Shown here piece by piece: positions 1 to 7,442 of a DNA stretch of 9,035 nucleotides. The stretch is from Porticoccaceae bacterium UBA2002 (GTDB lineage: Bacteria; Pseudomonadota; Gammaproteobacteria; Pseudomonadales; Porticoccaceae): positions 1-9,035 of the forward strand of contig DDCQ01000014.1 of assembly GCA_002334915.1 (NCBI GenBank). Direction: 5' to 3'. Made by a program: the position numbers and the translations under genes. A model generated the notes under the pieces. That model made no database searches and was not told where the DNA came from. It saw nothing but the letters and a program-made list of their open reading frames with translations. Numbering within the stretch: position 1 is the stretch's first letter; every line of letters starts with the position of its first letter.

Positions 1-9
1 CTATTTCGA

Positions 10-510
10 TCACTGACTGCCCCGCTCGAGCTCTGCGACTATATGGTTTAACAGCCCAGCCGCGGCATCCTCGACCAGATCCAGCACCAAAGAAAAACCA
101 TTTTCACCGCCATAATAGGGGTCGGGGACCACTGTCTGGTCCCTGTTTTCAGGTTTTTGGGAAAAGCTGAGAAAGAGCTCAACATGACCGGTATAATCCG
201 CAGGCCTTATCAGCATCAGATTGCTGATATTTTCATGGTCCATACCAATAATATAATCAAATTGCTCAAAATCCTTCGGCTCCACCAGGCGGGCACGCAG
301 ATCAGACATGTCGTAGCCCCGCTCTGCCGCCTGGGCGCTGGTGCGCCTATCCGGGGCATGGCCCAGATGCCAGTCTCCAGTACCGGCGGAATCGACCAGT
401 ATTTGCCCGCTCAGCCCCCTGCTTTCGACCATAGACCGAAAAACCGCATGGGCGGTTGGCGAGCGGCAGATATTGCCCAGACAGACAAAAAGCACTGAAA
501 CCTTATTCAT
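10..510 (-). CDS. Low-molecular-weight protein tyrosine phosphatase
   Basis: This 166-residue protein is a cytoplasmic low-molecular-weight phosphotyrosine phosphatase. The family removes phosphate from phosphotyrosine through a cysteinyl-phosphate intermediate. The catalytic P-loop C-x5-R-S is seen at residues 10-17 (CLGNICRS), directly after the first beta strand. The general-acid aspartate is D130 in the DPYYGG motif (130-135). The SAGTGDWHLGHAPDRR segment (41-56) is also typical, and the length is normal for the family. The ATG start is fixed because the P-loop must lie close to the N-terminus, although no clear Shine-Dalgarno sequence precedes it. The gene follows kdsB after a 67-nt AT-rich gap, a pairing known from Pseudomonas, where murB comes next. 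The substrate is unknown. A Wzb-like role in exopolysaccharide control is possible, but no tyrosine-kinase gene is visible. Related ArsC-type arsenate reductases are less likely given the intact DPYY motif. Confidence 0.95.
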   Translation of the reverse strand: MNKVSVLFVCLGNICRSPTAHAVFRSMVESRGLSGQILVDSAGTGDWHLGHAPDRRTSAQAAERGYDMSDLRARLVEPKDFEQFDYIIGMDHENISNLMLIRPADYTGHVELFLSFSQKPENRDQTVVPDPYYGGENGFSLVLDLVEDAAAGLLNHIVAELERGSQ

Positions 511-540
511 ACAACAACCGAAATATAATTAATGTACATT

Positions 541-546
541 ATTATA
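541..546 (-). promoter_or_regulatory. Possible -10 box for the phosphatase gene
   Basis: The minus strand reads TATAAT here, a perfect sigma-70 -10 hexamer, inside the very AT-rich 67-nt gap between kdsB and the phosphatase start. It would give a 5' leader of roughly 24 nt. No good -35 hexamer lies 16-18 nt upstream, so in DNA this AT-rich the match may be chance. If real, the phosphatase could be transcribed independently of the lpxK-kdsB unit. Confidence 0.25.
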
Positions 547-577
547 AATACCTAATAAACCTTTGATTTATATTGGT

Positions 578-1339
578 TTATGGAGACTCAATAGTTCTAG
601 CTGCATTATCCAGATCCCCTTCGGTATCTACACCCGGGGGAACTGACTCGAGCGCATCTGCCACATGAATAGCCACTGAGTTCCAGATAAACCGCAACTG
701 TTCCAGAGACTCAGCACGCTCTATAGGCGCCACTGGCCAGCTGACAAACCTGCTTAACTCCGCCACTCTGTAGGCGTAGATACCTATATGTCGGCGCGCG
801 CCACTGTGCTCTGGCATTGATTCCCTGTTCTCGGCAAACTGATCTCTGGGCCAGGGAATCGGCGCGCGACTAAAGTATCTGGCCATACCCTGAGCATCTG
901 CAACCAGCTTAACCACATTGGGATCGCAGAAATCCTCGACGCTGACTACAGGCTCACATAATGTGGCAACCCCCGCCTGAGTATTGGCCGCCAGATTGGC
1001 CGCAACCTGATTGATCACGGCCGGGGGTATCAGAGGCTCATCGCCCTGGACATTAACCAGTATCTGATCTTGCTCCAAACCGAGTATCTGAGCCACCTCC
1101 TGCAACCTATCGGTGCCGGAGACATGGTCTGCCCTAGTCATGCAGACCTCTGCTCCAAATGCCAGCGCGGCGGCTTCAATGCGGCTGTCATCTGTGGCTA
1201 TGACTACTCTGGCTGCAGCGCTTTTACAGGCCTGCTGCCAGACGTGCTGAATCATAGGCAGGCCAGCGATATGTCGCAGGGGCTTGCCCGGCAGCCTGGT
1301 CGAGGCATAACGGGCCGGTATTACTACAATAAACTGCAT
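578..1339 (-). CDS. kdsB: 3-deoxy-manno-octulosonate cytidylyltransferase (CMP-Kdo synthetase)
   Basis: KdsB makes CMP-Kdo from CTP and Kdo in the cytoplasm, the activated sugar used by WaaA to build the LPS inner core. The 253-residue length is normal. The nucleotide-binding N-terminus [15 protein letters not shown] spans residues 7-21. HVSGTDR (72-78) and QGDEPLIPP (98-106, with the metal-binding D100) follow. RHIGIYAYR (183-191), [12 protein letters not shown] (205-216) and the C-terminal GVDTEGDLD (236-244, with the second metal-binding acid probably D238) complete the family signature. The ATG start is supported by an AGGA Shine-Dalgarno sequence at 1347-1350, 7 nt upstream. Only 19 nt separate it from lpxK, so the two are very likely co-transcribed. 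The Trm112/YcaR-like gene that often sits between them is missing. Confidence 0.97.
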   Translation of the reverse strand: MQFIVVIPARYASTRLPGKPLRHIAGLPMIQHVWQQACKSAAARVVIATDDSRIEAAALAFGAEVCMTRADHVSGTDRLQEVAQILGLEQDQILVNVQGDEPLIPPAVINQVAANLAANTQAGVATLCEPVVSVEDFCDPNVVKLVADAQGMARYFSRAPIPWPRDQFAENRESMPEHSGARRHIGIYAYRVAELSRFVSWPVAPIERAESLEQLRFIWNSVAIHVADALESVPPGVDTEGDLDNAARTIESP

Positions 1340-1346
1340 ATTTCAG

Positions 1347-1350
1347 TCCT
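1347..1350 (-). promoter_or_regulatory. Ribosome binding site of kdsB
   Basis: AGGA on the minus strand, 7 nt before the kdsB ATG and inside the 19-nt lpxK-kdsB gap. It fixes the kdsB start and leaves no room for another gene in between. Confidence 0.7.
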
Positions 1351-1358
1351 AAAAATCA

Positions 1359-2411
1359 TTATTTGGCAGACAGATCTGCCGGCTTGCCTGCTGCAGTCAG
1401 GCCGGCTTTGGCGACAAACTCATCAACAAACTGGCTGCCCAAAATCATCTCCACATCCAGCACCCAGAGATTGTCGGGGACAGGTTCGCTCAGCTTAACC
1501 GCATCTTTGGCTGTTATTATCACTGGCAAATGGTCCCCATACTCAAGATCGCCAGGGCTTAGGGGCTGATGGTCATTCTTGCTATGCAACAGCACCTCCA
1601 GACCCAGGGATTCGAGACTGGCCGCAAAGCGCTCAGGGTTACCAATGGCCGCCACAGCATGAACAACCCTAGACTCTTGCCAATCAGTCGCAGCAACCGC
1701 CCTGTTTGACGCCAGATGGCGCAATACAGTGGGTTTTAGCCGAATCAACCCGTCAGCAGTGAGCCCGGGGATTTCTGTCGCTCCATTAATCAACACAAAA
1801 TCCATTTCACGCAGTCGCTCTGCGGGCTCGCGCAGTGGACCGGCTGGCAAACTGAGGCCATTGCCAAGGCCTCTGGCACCATCAACCAGAGCAATCTCCA
1901 GATCTCGGTGCATGGCGTAATGCTGTAATCCATCATCACTGAGCACTATATCCACCTCATATGAGGCCAGCAGATACTGCACTGCCGACACCCTGTGCGG
2001 GGCCACCACAATCGGGCAGTTGAGATGAGCCAACTCAAGAGCAAGCAGTCTGGGCTCATCCCCACATAGACTCACCTCTGTCTCAGTTCTGACCTCAAGG
2101 GGGTACTGCTGCGAATGACCACCGTAGCCACGGCTCACAATGCCGGCGCGCAATCCTCTGGCTGCCAGCGCCTTCACCAAGGCGATAATCATCGGGGTTT
2201 TGCCACTGCCACCCATTGAAATATTGCCAATAACGGCGACAGGAACGGCGAATGCCTTACCCTGAAATCTATTCTGCAAGCGGCGACGGCGCGCCTTTGC
2301 CAGAGCAGTGAAGAGCCAGCTTATGGGCCGCAGTAACAACAGCCACCGGCTATCACTGTACCAGGCTCTCAGCAAGCCCTGCTCGACAGACAGACTCTTA
2401 GAGCGAGCCAA
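1359..2411 (-). CDS. lpxK: Tetraacyldisaccharide 4'-kinase (lipid A kinase)
   Basis: LpxK transfers phosphate from ATP to the 4' position of the tetraacyldisaccharide-1-phosphate lipid A precursor, at the cytoplasmic face of the inner membrane. A hydrophobic N-terminal segment (about 22-38, WLLLLRPISWLFTALA) fits its membrane association. The P-loop GNISMGGSGKTP is at 62-73. Next come SRGYGG (93-98), GDEP (117-120, whose Asp corresponds to the proposed catalytic base), the Walker-B-like DDGLQHY (159-165), PAGPLREP (189-196), DHQPL (280-284) and TAKDAVK (300-306). At 350 residues it is slightly longer than E. coli LpxK; the extra residues are at both ends. The start codon is TTG. An in-frame TGA lies four codons upstream and no ATG is available, so TTG is the most upstream option. 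It begins 2 nt after the msbA stop, suggesting translational coupling. A shorter start at the leucines near residue 13 cannot be excluded. Confidence 0.96.
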   Translation of the reverse strand: MARSKSLSVEQGLLRAWYSDSRWLLLLRPISWLFTALAKARRRRLQNRFQGKAFAVPVAVIGNISMGGSGKTPMIIALVKALAARGLRAGIVSRGYGGHSQQYPLEVRTETEVSLCGDEPRLLALELAHLNCPIVVAPHRVSAVQYLLASYEVDIVLSDDGLQHYAMHRDLEIALVDGARGLGNGLSLPAGPLREPAERLREMDFVLINGATEIPGLTADGLIRLKPTVLRHLASNRAVAATDWQESRVVHAVAAIGNPERFAASLESLGLEVLLHSKNDHQPLSPGDLEYGDHLPVIITAKDAVKLSEPVPDNLWVLDVEMILGSQFVDEFVAKAGLTAAGKPADLSAK

Positions 2412-2413
2412 AT

Positions 2414-4252
2414 CTAGACAGCCTCAGGCTCGAACTGATGCTGGTAAAGCTGGGCATAGCGCCCCTCCCGGGCCAGCAGATCAGAGTGGCTACCCTGCTC
2501 AACAATTTCGCCGGACTCCATCACTAGAATACGGTCGGCCTTCTCCACAGTACTGAGTCGGTGAGCAATAACAAAGGTGGTGCGATCTTTCATCAAAGTC
2601 TCTAATGCCGCCTGAATATGACGTTCTGAATCTGTATCCAGAGCACTGGTGGCCTCATCAAGAATCAAAATTGGCGCGTTTTTCAATACTGCACGGGCAA
2701 TGGCAATGCGCTGACGCTGCCCCCCCGAAAGCATAACCCCATCATCACCAATATCTGTATTGTAACCCTGGGGTAACTGCTCGATAAAATCATGGGCATG
2801 GGCCACTTTTGCCGCCGCCTCAACCTGCTCATGGCTGCAATCGGCTAATTCACCATAGGCTATATTGCTGAATATGCTGCTGTTAAACAGAGTGACATTT
2901 TGGCTGACGATAGCAATGTGCTGACGGAGGTTAGCCAGACTGTAGTTATTAACATCCTCTCCATCCAGCAGAATACTGCCCTCTCCATGGTTGTAGAATC
3001 TGGGAATCAAACCCACCAGAGAGGTTTTGCCACTGCCCGAAGAGCCAACAAGAGCAATAGTCTCTCCCGGGCTAACAGTAAAATTAATGTTCTTCAGGAC
3101 TGGACGATCGCTATTTTCGTAGGCAAAGCTAATATTGCTAAACTCAAACCCGCCCTTTACAGAATCTCTACTCACAGAGCCATTATCGGGCTCAGAGCTG
3201 GAATCAATAACCTCAAAAATAGAAGCCGCTGCAGCAATGCCTTTTTGAATCGAGCTATTGATCTCGGTCAGCTGACGAATAGGTTTAATCAGCATGCCTG
3301 AGGCCACCAGAAAGGTGATAAAGCTACCCGTGGTCATGGTCTGTAGAATTGTCGGATTGAGCATAAACCCGGTAATAGCGCCAAAGGCCAGAGATACGAT
3401 CAGCATAACCAATGGATTACTGATGCCTTCGGTCAGGGCCATCTTCATATTCTGCCGGCGGTTGCTGTGGCTGGCCAACTCCATACGCAGCCGCTCAGCG
3501 TCCTCAGCCCCAAAAATACGCACCTCTTGGTAGCCATTGACCACCTCTTGAGTGACATGGGTGACATCGCCCATCGCCGATTGTATTCTGGTGCTGATTA
3601 GCCTAAAACGCTTACTGACCAGAGCAACCAGTAGAGCAATTAGCGGCATAATGGCAATAAAAAACAATGTCAGCTTCCAATTCACATAAAACAGATAACT
3701 CATCAACCCAATAACCAGACTGCCCTGCTGCAATAGAGTTTTAAGCGCCTTGGTAGCTGCCTCAGTGACCTGCTGAACATTAAAAGTCACCACTGACACC
3801 AGGTGGCCAGCCATAGAGCGATCAAAAAAACCAAAGGGCAGTTTGAGATATTTATTGAGAATATCAACGCGCAGAGCATGCACCAGATAGTTGGCCACAT
3901 AGGCCAGCCCATAGCTGCCTATCAAATACCCCAGGCCGCGAACCAGGCTGACCAGAATTAAAAACACAGGAATCACCATCCAGCTGCTGTCAGCTAGTGA
4001 CTCTCCAAAGAGTAGTTCGGCAAAAAAGGCCGTCATTCCAGTGGAGGGCAGACTGGCGTCAGCACTCCGCGAGCCGGTTATGGTGGCCACGGTATCGGTG
4101 ATATAGCCGAGCAGATCGACAAAGGCTACCTCAGCGGCAGAATGGAGCACCAGGCCACAGATACTGACAACAAAAGCCAGCCAGTAACGTCTGACATAGC
4201 CAAGAAGCCTGACGTAAGTCTTAACGCCACTGGCGGGTAAATCTTGGGTCAT
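2414..4252 (-). CDS. msbA: Lipid A export ABC transporter, ATP-binding/permease protein
   Basis: MsbA is a homodimeric inner-membrane ABC exporter that flips core-lipid A from the cytoplasmic to the periplasmic leaflet. The 612-residue protein has a fused six-helix membrane domain (about 20-335) followed by a nucleotide-binding domain (about 368-605). The latter holds Walker A GSSGSGKT (403-410), Q-loop Q451, signature LSGGQ (508-512), Walker B ILILDE (528-533), D-loop SALD (536-539) and switch H564 (AHRLST). Membrane-domain landmarks shared with E. coli MsbA include FFD (142-144), VSKRFR (212-217), and EVRIFG (243-248). The TM1-TM2 periplasmic loop (about 50-92) is some 25-30 residues longer than in E. 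coli, explaining most of the extra length. The ATG start is the only nearby option, since the next Met is at 73; its Shine-Dalgarno sequence is weak. Position next to lpxK supports MsbA over other multidrug ABC exporters. Confidence 0.94.
   Translation of the reverse strand: MTQDLPASGVKTYVRLLGYVRRYWLAFVVSICGLVLHSAAEVAFVDLLGYITDTVATITGSRSADASLPSTGMTAFFAELLFGESLADSSWMVIPVFLILVSLVRGLGYLIGSYGLAYVANYLVHALRVDILNKYLKLPFGFFDRSMAGHLVSVVTFNVQQVTEAATKALKTLLQQGSLVIGLMSYLFYVNWKLTLFFIAIMPLIALLVALVSKRFRLISTRIQSAMGDVTHVTQEVVNGYQEVRIFGAEDAERLRMELASHSNRRQNMKMALTEGISNPLVMLIVSLAFGAITGFMLNPTILQTMTTGSFITFLVASGMLIKPIRQLTEINSSIQKGIAAAASIFEVIDSSSEPDNGSVSRDSVKGGFEFSNISFAYENSDRPVLKNINFTVSPGETIALVGSSGSGKTSLVGLIPRFYNHGEGSILLDGEDVNNYSLANLRQHIAIVSQNVTLFNSSIFSNIAYGELADCSHEQVEAAAKVAHAHDFIEQLPQGYNTDIGDDGVMLSGGQRQRIAIARAVLKNAPILILDEATSALDTDSERHIQAALETLMKDRTTFVIAHRLSTVEKADRILVMESGEIVEQGSHSDLLAREGRYAQLYQHQFEPEAV
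2422..2425 (-). promoter_or_regulatory. Probable ribosome binding site for the TTG start of lpxK
   Basis: GAGG on the minus strand lies within the last codons of msbA, 10 nt before the TTG. The spacing is slightly long but usable. Because it sits inside translated msbA sequence, lpxK initiation is probably helped by ribosomes finishing msbA. Confidence 0.4.
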
Positions 4253-4303
4253 AAAACTATTGCTCTCAAAGTTTCTGGGTTGCCATATTGGGCTCTTTTA
4301 CAG

Positions 4304-4328
4304 CCTTAACAGCTCGCCCCAGCTAAGG
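4304..4328. repeat. Imperfect inverted repeat in the comEC-msbA gap
   Basis: The 103-nt gap between comEC and msbA contains CCTTA...TAAGG arms enclosing AGCT...AGCT around a GC-rich loop, with a 3-nt bulge. Read on the minus strand it would form a stem of about 8 bp roughly 50 nt before the msbA ATG. No U-tract follows, so it does not look like an intrinsic terminator. It could be an operator or a leader structure for msbA. No convincing -35/-10 pair was found in this gap. Confidence 0.3.
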
Positions 4329-4355
4329 CGGTAATGTATCACAGTCAGCGGCTTT

Positions 4356-6839
4356 TTAATGCTCAGTATCTGGGTCAAACTCTAGCATAAACCCCCTGGG
4401 ATCAACACTTTGAGCACGCCACCAAAACCGGCGCCCCTGAACCCTGGCGCCAGCAACAGAAAGGGAGCCAGATTCTGACCAGATAAAGGATAGCCCGCCC
4501 TGCTCCGCTGTATTCCACAAACGACTGCCAACCGAATGATAGCGACCGGATACATCTCGGTGTGGATGACCGAATTGGTGCCGGTATCCGGCAGAGAAAA
4601 CCACATGCCTGGGGCTGAGAGCAGCGACAAAGGCTGCGGTGGATGAAGTCTTGCTGCTATGATGGGGAGCCAGCAGAATATCCACCTCAGGCAATAACTG
4701 GTCGGCTAATAAGCCTGCCTCTATGTCTCGCTCTATATCACCCGGCAGCAGGATCAGCTGGTCTCGCCAACGTATCAGCAGCACACAGGAATAATTATTG
4801 CCCTCAGGCTGCTCGGTCAGACTGCTGTAGCTATCTGGTGCCAGCATCTCAAAATATACATCCTGACTGGCGCCATTTGAGTCTCCGAGGGGCCAGCTCC
4901 AAGTCTGACCAGCCTCACAGACTCTGCTGTCAGTGGGTAAATATGTATCTGCTATTAATATCTCACCCAGCCCGGGCCCCAGTATTAACTCTCCAGCAGG
5001 CATAGCGTCCATAAGCCCAGGCAGTCCGCCGGCATGGTCCATATCTTCATGGCTAACAACAAGTTGATCAATCTGTGTGTGGCCTCGGCTGCGCAGATAG
5101 GGTGCTATAACACCAGCACCGGCGTTAAACCTGCTTCCATAGGCAGGGCCAGCGTCATACACCAACACCTGATCCGGAGCCTCCAGCACTACAGCCAGAC
5201 CCTGCCCCACATCCAATACAGTTAGACGCAATGCATAACTGTCAGCTGGCGCGGACATATAGGCAATTAAAGGCAGAGACCCCATCAGCCGCACGCCCAA
5301 GCCCCGCGGCAATAGCCAGCTTATGACCGCTACAAGCGCACAGCTAACCAGCAGAGGTGTAAGAGGCACCGGCGTGGTAATTATGCCAAAATGCTCTGGT
5401 ATTAAATCCAGCAGATACCAGAGCCCTGTGATGGAGTAGTCTGCCAGCTGCCAGATCATTTCGGCGGACTGGAACGAGAACAGTAAACCCAGGCAACCCA
5501 GTAGCGCCAGAGGTACTGTGATCAAAGAAACCCAGGGTACTGCCAATAGATTAACCAAAGGCCCCAGCCATGAGGCTATACCCACTAGCACAAGACTGGG
5601 CACCAATAGACCAGCAGTCAGCGCCAACTGTGCGCTGATTAACGGTTTAAAGCCAAATCTAACCCTAGCTGATTGCCAGGGATAGAACCAGCTAACCAGA
5701 ATAATCACAGCTATAAAAGATAGCCAAAACCCGCTGCTAAGCACCGCTAGAGGTTGGCTTAGAGCAATTAAAAATAGCGCCCAGACAATGCAGGCCATAG
5801 GCCGAATCCTGCGCAGGCACAGTCTGGCAAGCATAACTACAGATACCGCTATCAGGGCCCTTTGTGCCGGGAGAGAGAAGCCAGCCAAGAGGCTGTAGCT
5901 GGCCGCTGCAATAAATCCGGCCATTGGTGGTAACCACTTGGTCCCAGGGGATAACTGAATCACAGCGCTAAAAAGGCGCGAACCTGCGGTTAATAACGCG
6001 GCTACAAAAGTGCCCAACATAAAGCCAAAACCCGTCACCAGACCCACATGCAAGCCTGAAACAATCATTAGATGCACAATACCGAGGCGCGCCAGGCTGC
6101 TCCAGAGACTGGTTACTCTGCGTTTATCCCCTATGGTCAGAGCTGCCAGCACAGCCTTGCCATGGTTTGTTAGCTCGGCCTCCTCAATAGCTAGTGCAAT
6201 CTCATTTCTCCAGCGACTGACCCTATCCCTAAAGCGACACCAATAACTATGCTTTGGCTGATTGATTTGTGCATTGAGCTCAGTGGGCAAAATATAGCCT
6301 GTGGCAGAGACGCCACCCTGTATCAGCCATCGCTCATAGTCAAAAGTACCAGGGTTGAGGAATCCCCTGGGGCGTCGCAGGCGCACTTTAAATTGCCAGT
6401 GGTCACCGGGAACTAGTCTCTGGTTAACGCCCTTTTGGTCATAGCTGCTGAGTTGCAGCATTTGCAGACTAACCTTGGTATCGGCTTCTTTCTCAGTGTG
6501 CGCACCATCAACTCGAAAATGAAATCTGCTGCGCTGTTTATCGCTATCGACCAGACCGACAATGGTTCCCTGCACCAGTAAATCCCTTCGATCCAGGCTA
6601 TCCGGCAACAGATGCCCAAGGGTCTGATAGGCAGCTATTAGTCCCCAGCCACTGCCCCATAAATAGCAGATTATTAGCATAACAGGGCGCGCCCATCTCA
6701 TTGAGCTCCAGAACTTGAGGAGACATCCTGATATCAGACTGAATGCAGTAAGGGCAAGCAGATACAACAGCTGACCTGGCAGCTCTTGCCACCAGGCCAC
6801 CGAAAAAACCCCCAGACTGAATGCAAAAAGAAAACCCAT
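4356..6839 (-). CDS. comEC: DNA internalization competence protein ComEC/Rec2 family
   Basis: ComEC forms the inner-membrane channel that takes single-stranded DNA into the cytoplasm during natural transformation. This 827-residue protein has the complete family layout. It starts with hydrophobic helices (about 1-75), followed by an OB-fold/DUF4131 region (about 85-185) ending in RGFLNPGTFDYERWL (158-172). The polytopic Competence domain (about 225-515) includes SGLHVGL (261-267). A C-terminal metallo-beta-lactamase-like domain (about 535-790) follows, with DVGQG (543-547), DAG (562-564), HEDMDH (597-602), GDIE (700-703) and APHHSS (724-729). The metal-site residues appear intact, consistent with a nuclease-capable domain. 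The ATG is supported by AGGGG at 6846-6850, 6 nt upstream. The gene is divergent from the flavodoxin gene and upstream of msbA, as in E. coli (ycaI-msbA-lpxK). Length is normal and no frameshift is seen. Whether the organism is competent cannot be judged here. Confidence 0.96.
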   Translation of the reverse strand: MGFLFAFSLGVFSVAWWQELPGQLLYLLALTAFSLISGCLLKFWSSMRWARPVMLIICYLWGSGWGLIAAYQTLGHLLPDSLDRRDLLVQGTIVGLVDSDKQRSRFHFRVDGAHTEKEADTKVSLQMLQLSSYDQKGVNQRLVPGDHWQFKVRLRRPRGFLNPGTFDYERWLIQGGVSATGYILPTELNAQINQPKHSYWCRFRDRVSRWRNEIALAIEEAELTNHGKAVLAALTIGDKRRVTSLWSSLARLGIVHLMIVSGLHVGLVTGFGFMLGTFVAALLTAGSRLFSAVIQLSPGTKWLPPMAGFIAAASYSLLAGFSLPAQRALIAVSVVMLARLCLRRIRPMACIVWALFLIALSQPLAVLSSGFWLSFIAVIILVSWFYPWQSARVRFGFKPLISAQLALTAGLLVPSLVLVGIASWLGPLVNLLAVPWVSLITVPLALLGCLGLLFSFQSAEMIWQLADYSITGLWYLLDLIPEHFGIITTPVPLTPLLVSCALVAVISWLLPRGLGVRLMGSLPLIAYMSAPADSYALRLTVLDVGQGLAVVLEAPDQVLVYDAGPAYGSRFNAGAGVIAPYLRSRGHTQIDQLVVSHEDMDHAGGLPGLMDAMPAGELILGPGLGEILIADTYLPTDSRVCEAGQTWSWPLGDSNGASQDVYFEMLAPDSYSSLTEQPEGNNYSCVLLIRWRDQLILLPGDIERDIEAGLLADQLLPEVDILLAPHHSSKTSSTAAFVAALSPRHVVFSAGYRHQFGHPHRDVSGRYHSVGSRLWNTAEQGGLSFIWSESGSLSVAGARVQGRRFWWRAQSVDPRGFMLEFDPDTEH

Positions 6840-6845
6840 GCTATG

Positions 6846-6850
6846 CCCCT
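6846..6850 (-). promoter_or_regulatory. Ribosome binding site of comEC
   Basis: AGGGG on the minus strand, 6 nt before the ATG. It decides the comEC start and lies just downstream (in transcript sense) of the nested inverted repeat at 6854-6900. Confidence 0.65.
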
Positions 6851-6853
6851 GCT

Positions 6854-6900
6854 TGCAGATCGCACCCAGACTGTTACAGTCCTCTATAAGCGATCTAGCA
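6854..6900. promoter_or_regulatory. Nested inverted repeat in the divergent comEC/flavodoxin promoter region
   Basis: An outer pair, AGATCGC (6857-6863) and GCGATCT (6890-6896), is perfect. It extends by TGC/GCA (6854-6856 and 6898-6900) across a single bulged A. Enclosed within it is a second perfect dyad, GACTG-TTA-CAGTC (6869-6881). The whole lies within the 109-nt spacer between the divergent starts at 6839 and 6949. A TATAAG-like box (6885-6890, plus strand) overlaps it. On the minus strand a TATAGA (6883-6888) lies 19 nt from a TTGCCT (6908-6913), a weak possible comEC promoter. The arrangement fits either a regulator-binding operator or a leader hairpin ahead of the comEC ribosome binding site; the sequence does not decide between them. 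Confidence 0.4.
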
Positions 6901-6948
6901 TCAGTGTAGGCAAAGCTATTTTTTCACCGACAACGGCATCCACAAATA

Positions 6949-7404
6949 ATGAAAAATCTGCTGATTATTTATCACAGCCAATCGGGTAATACAGAGCAAT
7001 TAGCTCGCGAGGTGCTGGCTGGGAGCAGACAGGAAGAGAGTATAGAGAGCCGCCTGCTAGGCGCATTTGATGCAGGTTTGGATGACCTGCGCTGGGCAGA
7101 TGGTCTATTGTTTGGCACTCCAGAGAACTTTGGCACCATGAGTGGCGCCCTTAAAGATTTCTTTGACCGAACCTATTATCCGGCAGAGCCCTACAAGTTA
7201 AATCTACCCTACGGGATATTTATCAGCGCCGATAATGATGGCAGCGGAGCAGTCAGGGATATACAGCGAATAGCCAAAGGCTACCCTCTGCGCCTGATTA
7301 GTGAGCCGCTGATTGCCAATGGTGAGATTAATCCAGACCATCTGCTCCAGGCTCGAGAGTTTGGGCTGGCAATGGCCGCCGGGATGGATTTAGGCATTTT
7401 TTAA
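6949..7404 (+). CDS. Flavodoxin-family protein (FMN-binding)
   Basis: This is a 151-residue soluble protein with a flavodoxin-like fold. The N-terminal strand LLIIYHSQSGNTEQLA (4-19) ends in the phosphate-binding loop SQSGNT (10-15), which holds the FMN phosphate in this family. The second signature, FGTPENFGTMSGALKDFFDRTYYP (55-78), contains the residues expected to line the isoalloxazine ring and is typical of flavodoxin/NAD(P)H-oxidoreductase-like proteins. The third strand LPYGIFISADNDGSG (86-100) fits the second FMN-contact loop. The start is fixed by the need for the P-loop near the N-terminus, but no Shine-Dalgarno sequence is visible before it. The electron-transfer partner and substrate cannot be named. 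It is probably co-transcribed with the patatin-like gene 36 nt downstream and is divergent from comEC. Confidence 0.88.
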   Translation: MKNLLIIYHSQSGNTEQLAREVLAGSRQEESIESRLLGAFDAGLDDLRWADGLLFGTPENFGTMSGALKDFFDRTYYPAEPYKLNLPYGIFISADNDGSGAVRDIQRIAKGYPLRLISEPLIANGEINPDHLLQAREFGLAMAAGMDLGIF

Positions 7405-7420
7405 GCGAAGCAGTTTTTAA

Positions 7421-7442
7421 ACAGGATAAGTGACAGGATAAT
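7421..7442 (+). repeat. Short direct repeat at the patatin-gene start
   Basis: ACAGGATAA occurs at 7421-7429 and again at 7434-7442, a 13-nt period whose second copy runs into the ATG. Each copy carries an AGGA core, one 14 nt and one 2 nt before the start, so neither is ideally spaced as a Shine-Dalgarno sequence. It could be a small tandem duplication that reshaped the ribosome binding site. Confidence 0.5.

Noticed and set aside
125..143. Perfect 7-bp inverted repeat GGGACCA/TGGTCCC with a 5-nt loop
   Set aside because: It lies inside the phosphatase gene over the conserved VVPDP codons and has no U-tract, so codon constraint and chance explain it.
1070..1498. 142-codon plus-strand open frame across the kdsB-lpxK junction
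   Set aside because: It is antisense to two well-supported genes, its composition mirrors their codons, and its translation has no family features.
4382..4630. 82-codon open frame on the minus strand near the end of comEC
   Set aside because: It overlaps the metallo-beta-lactamase domain of comEC in another frame, and its translation resembles no protein family.
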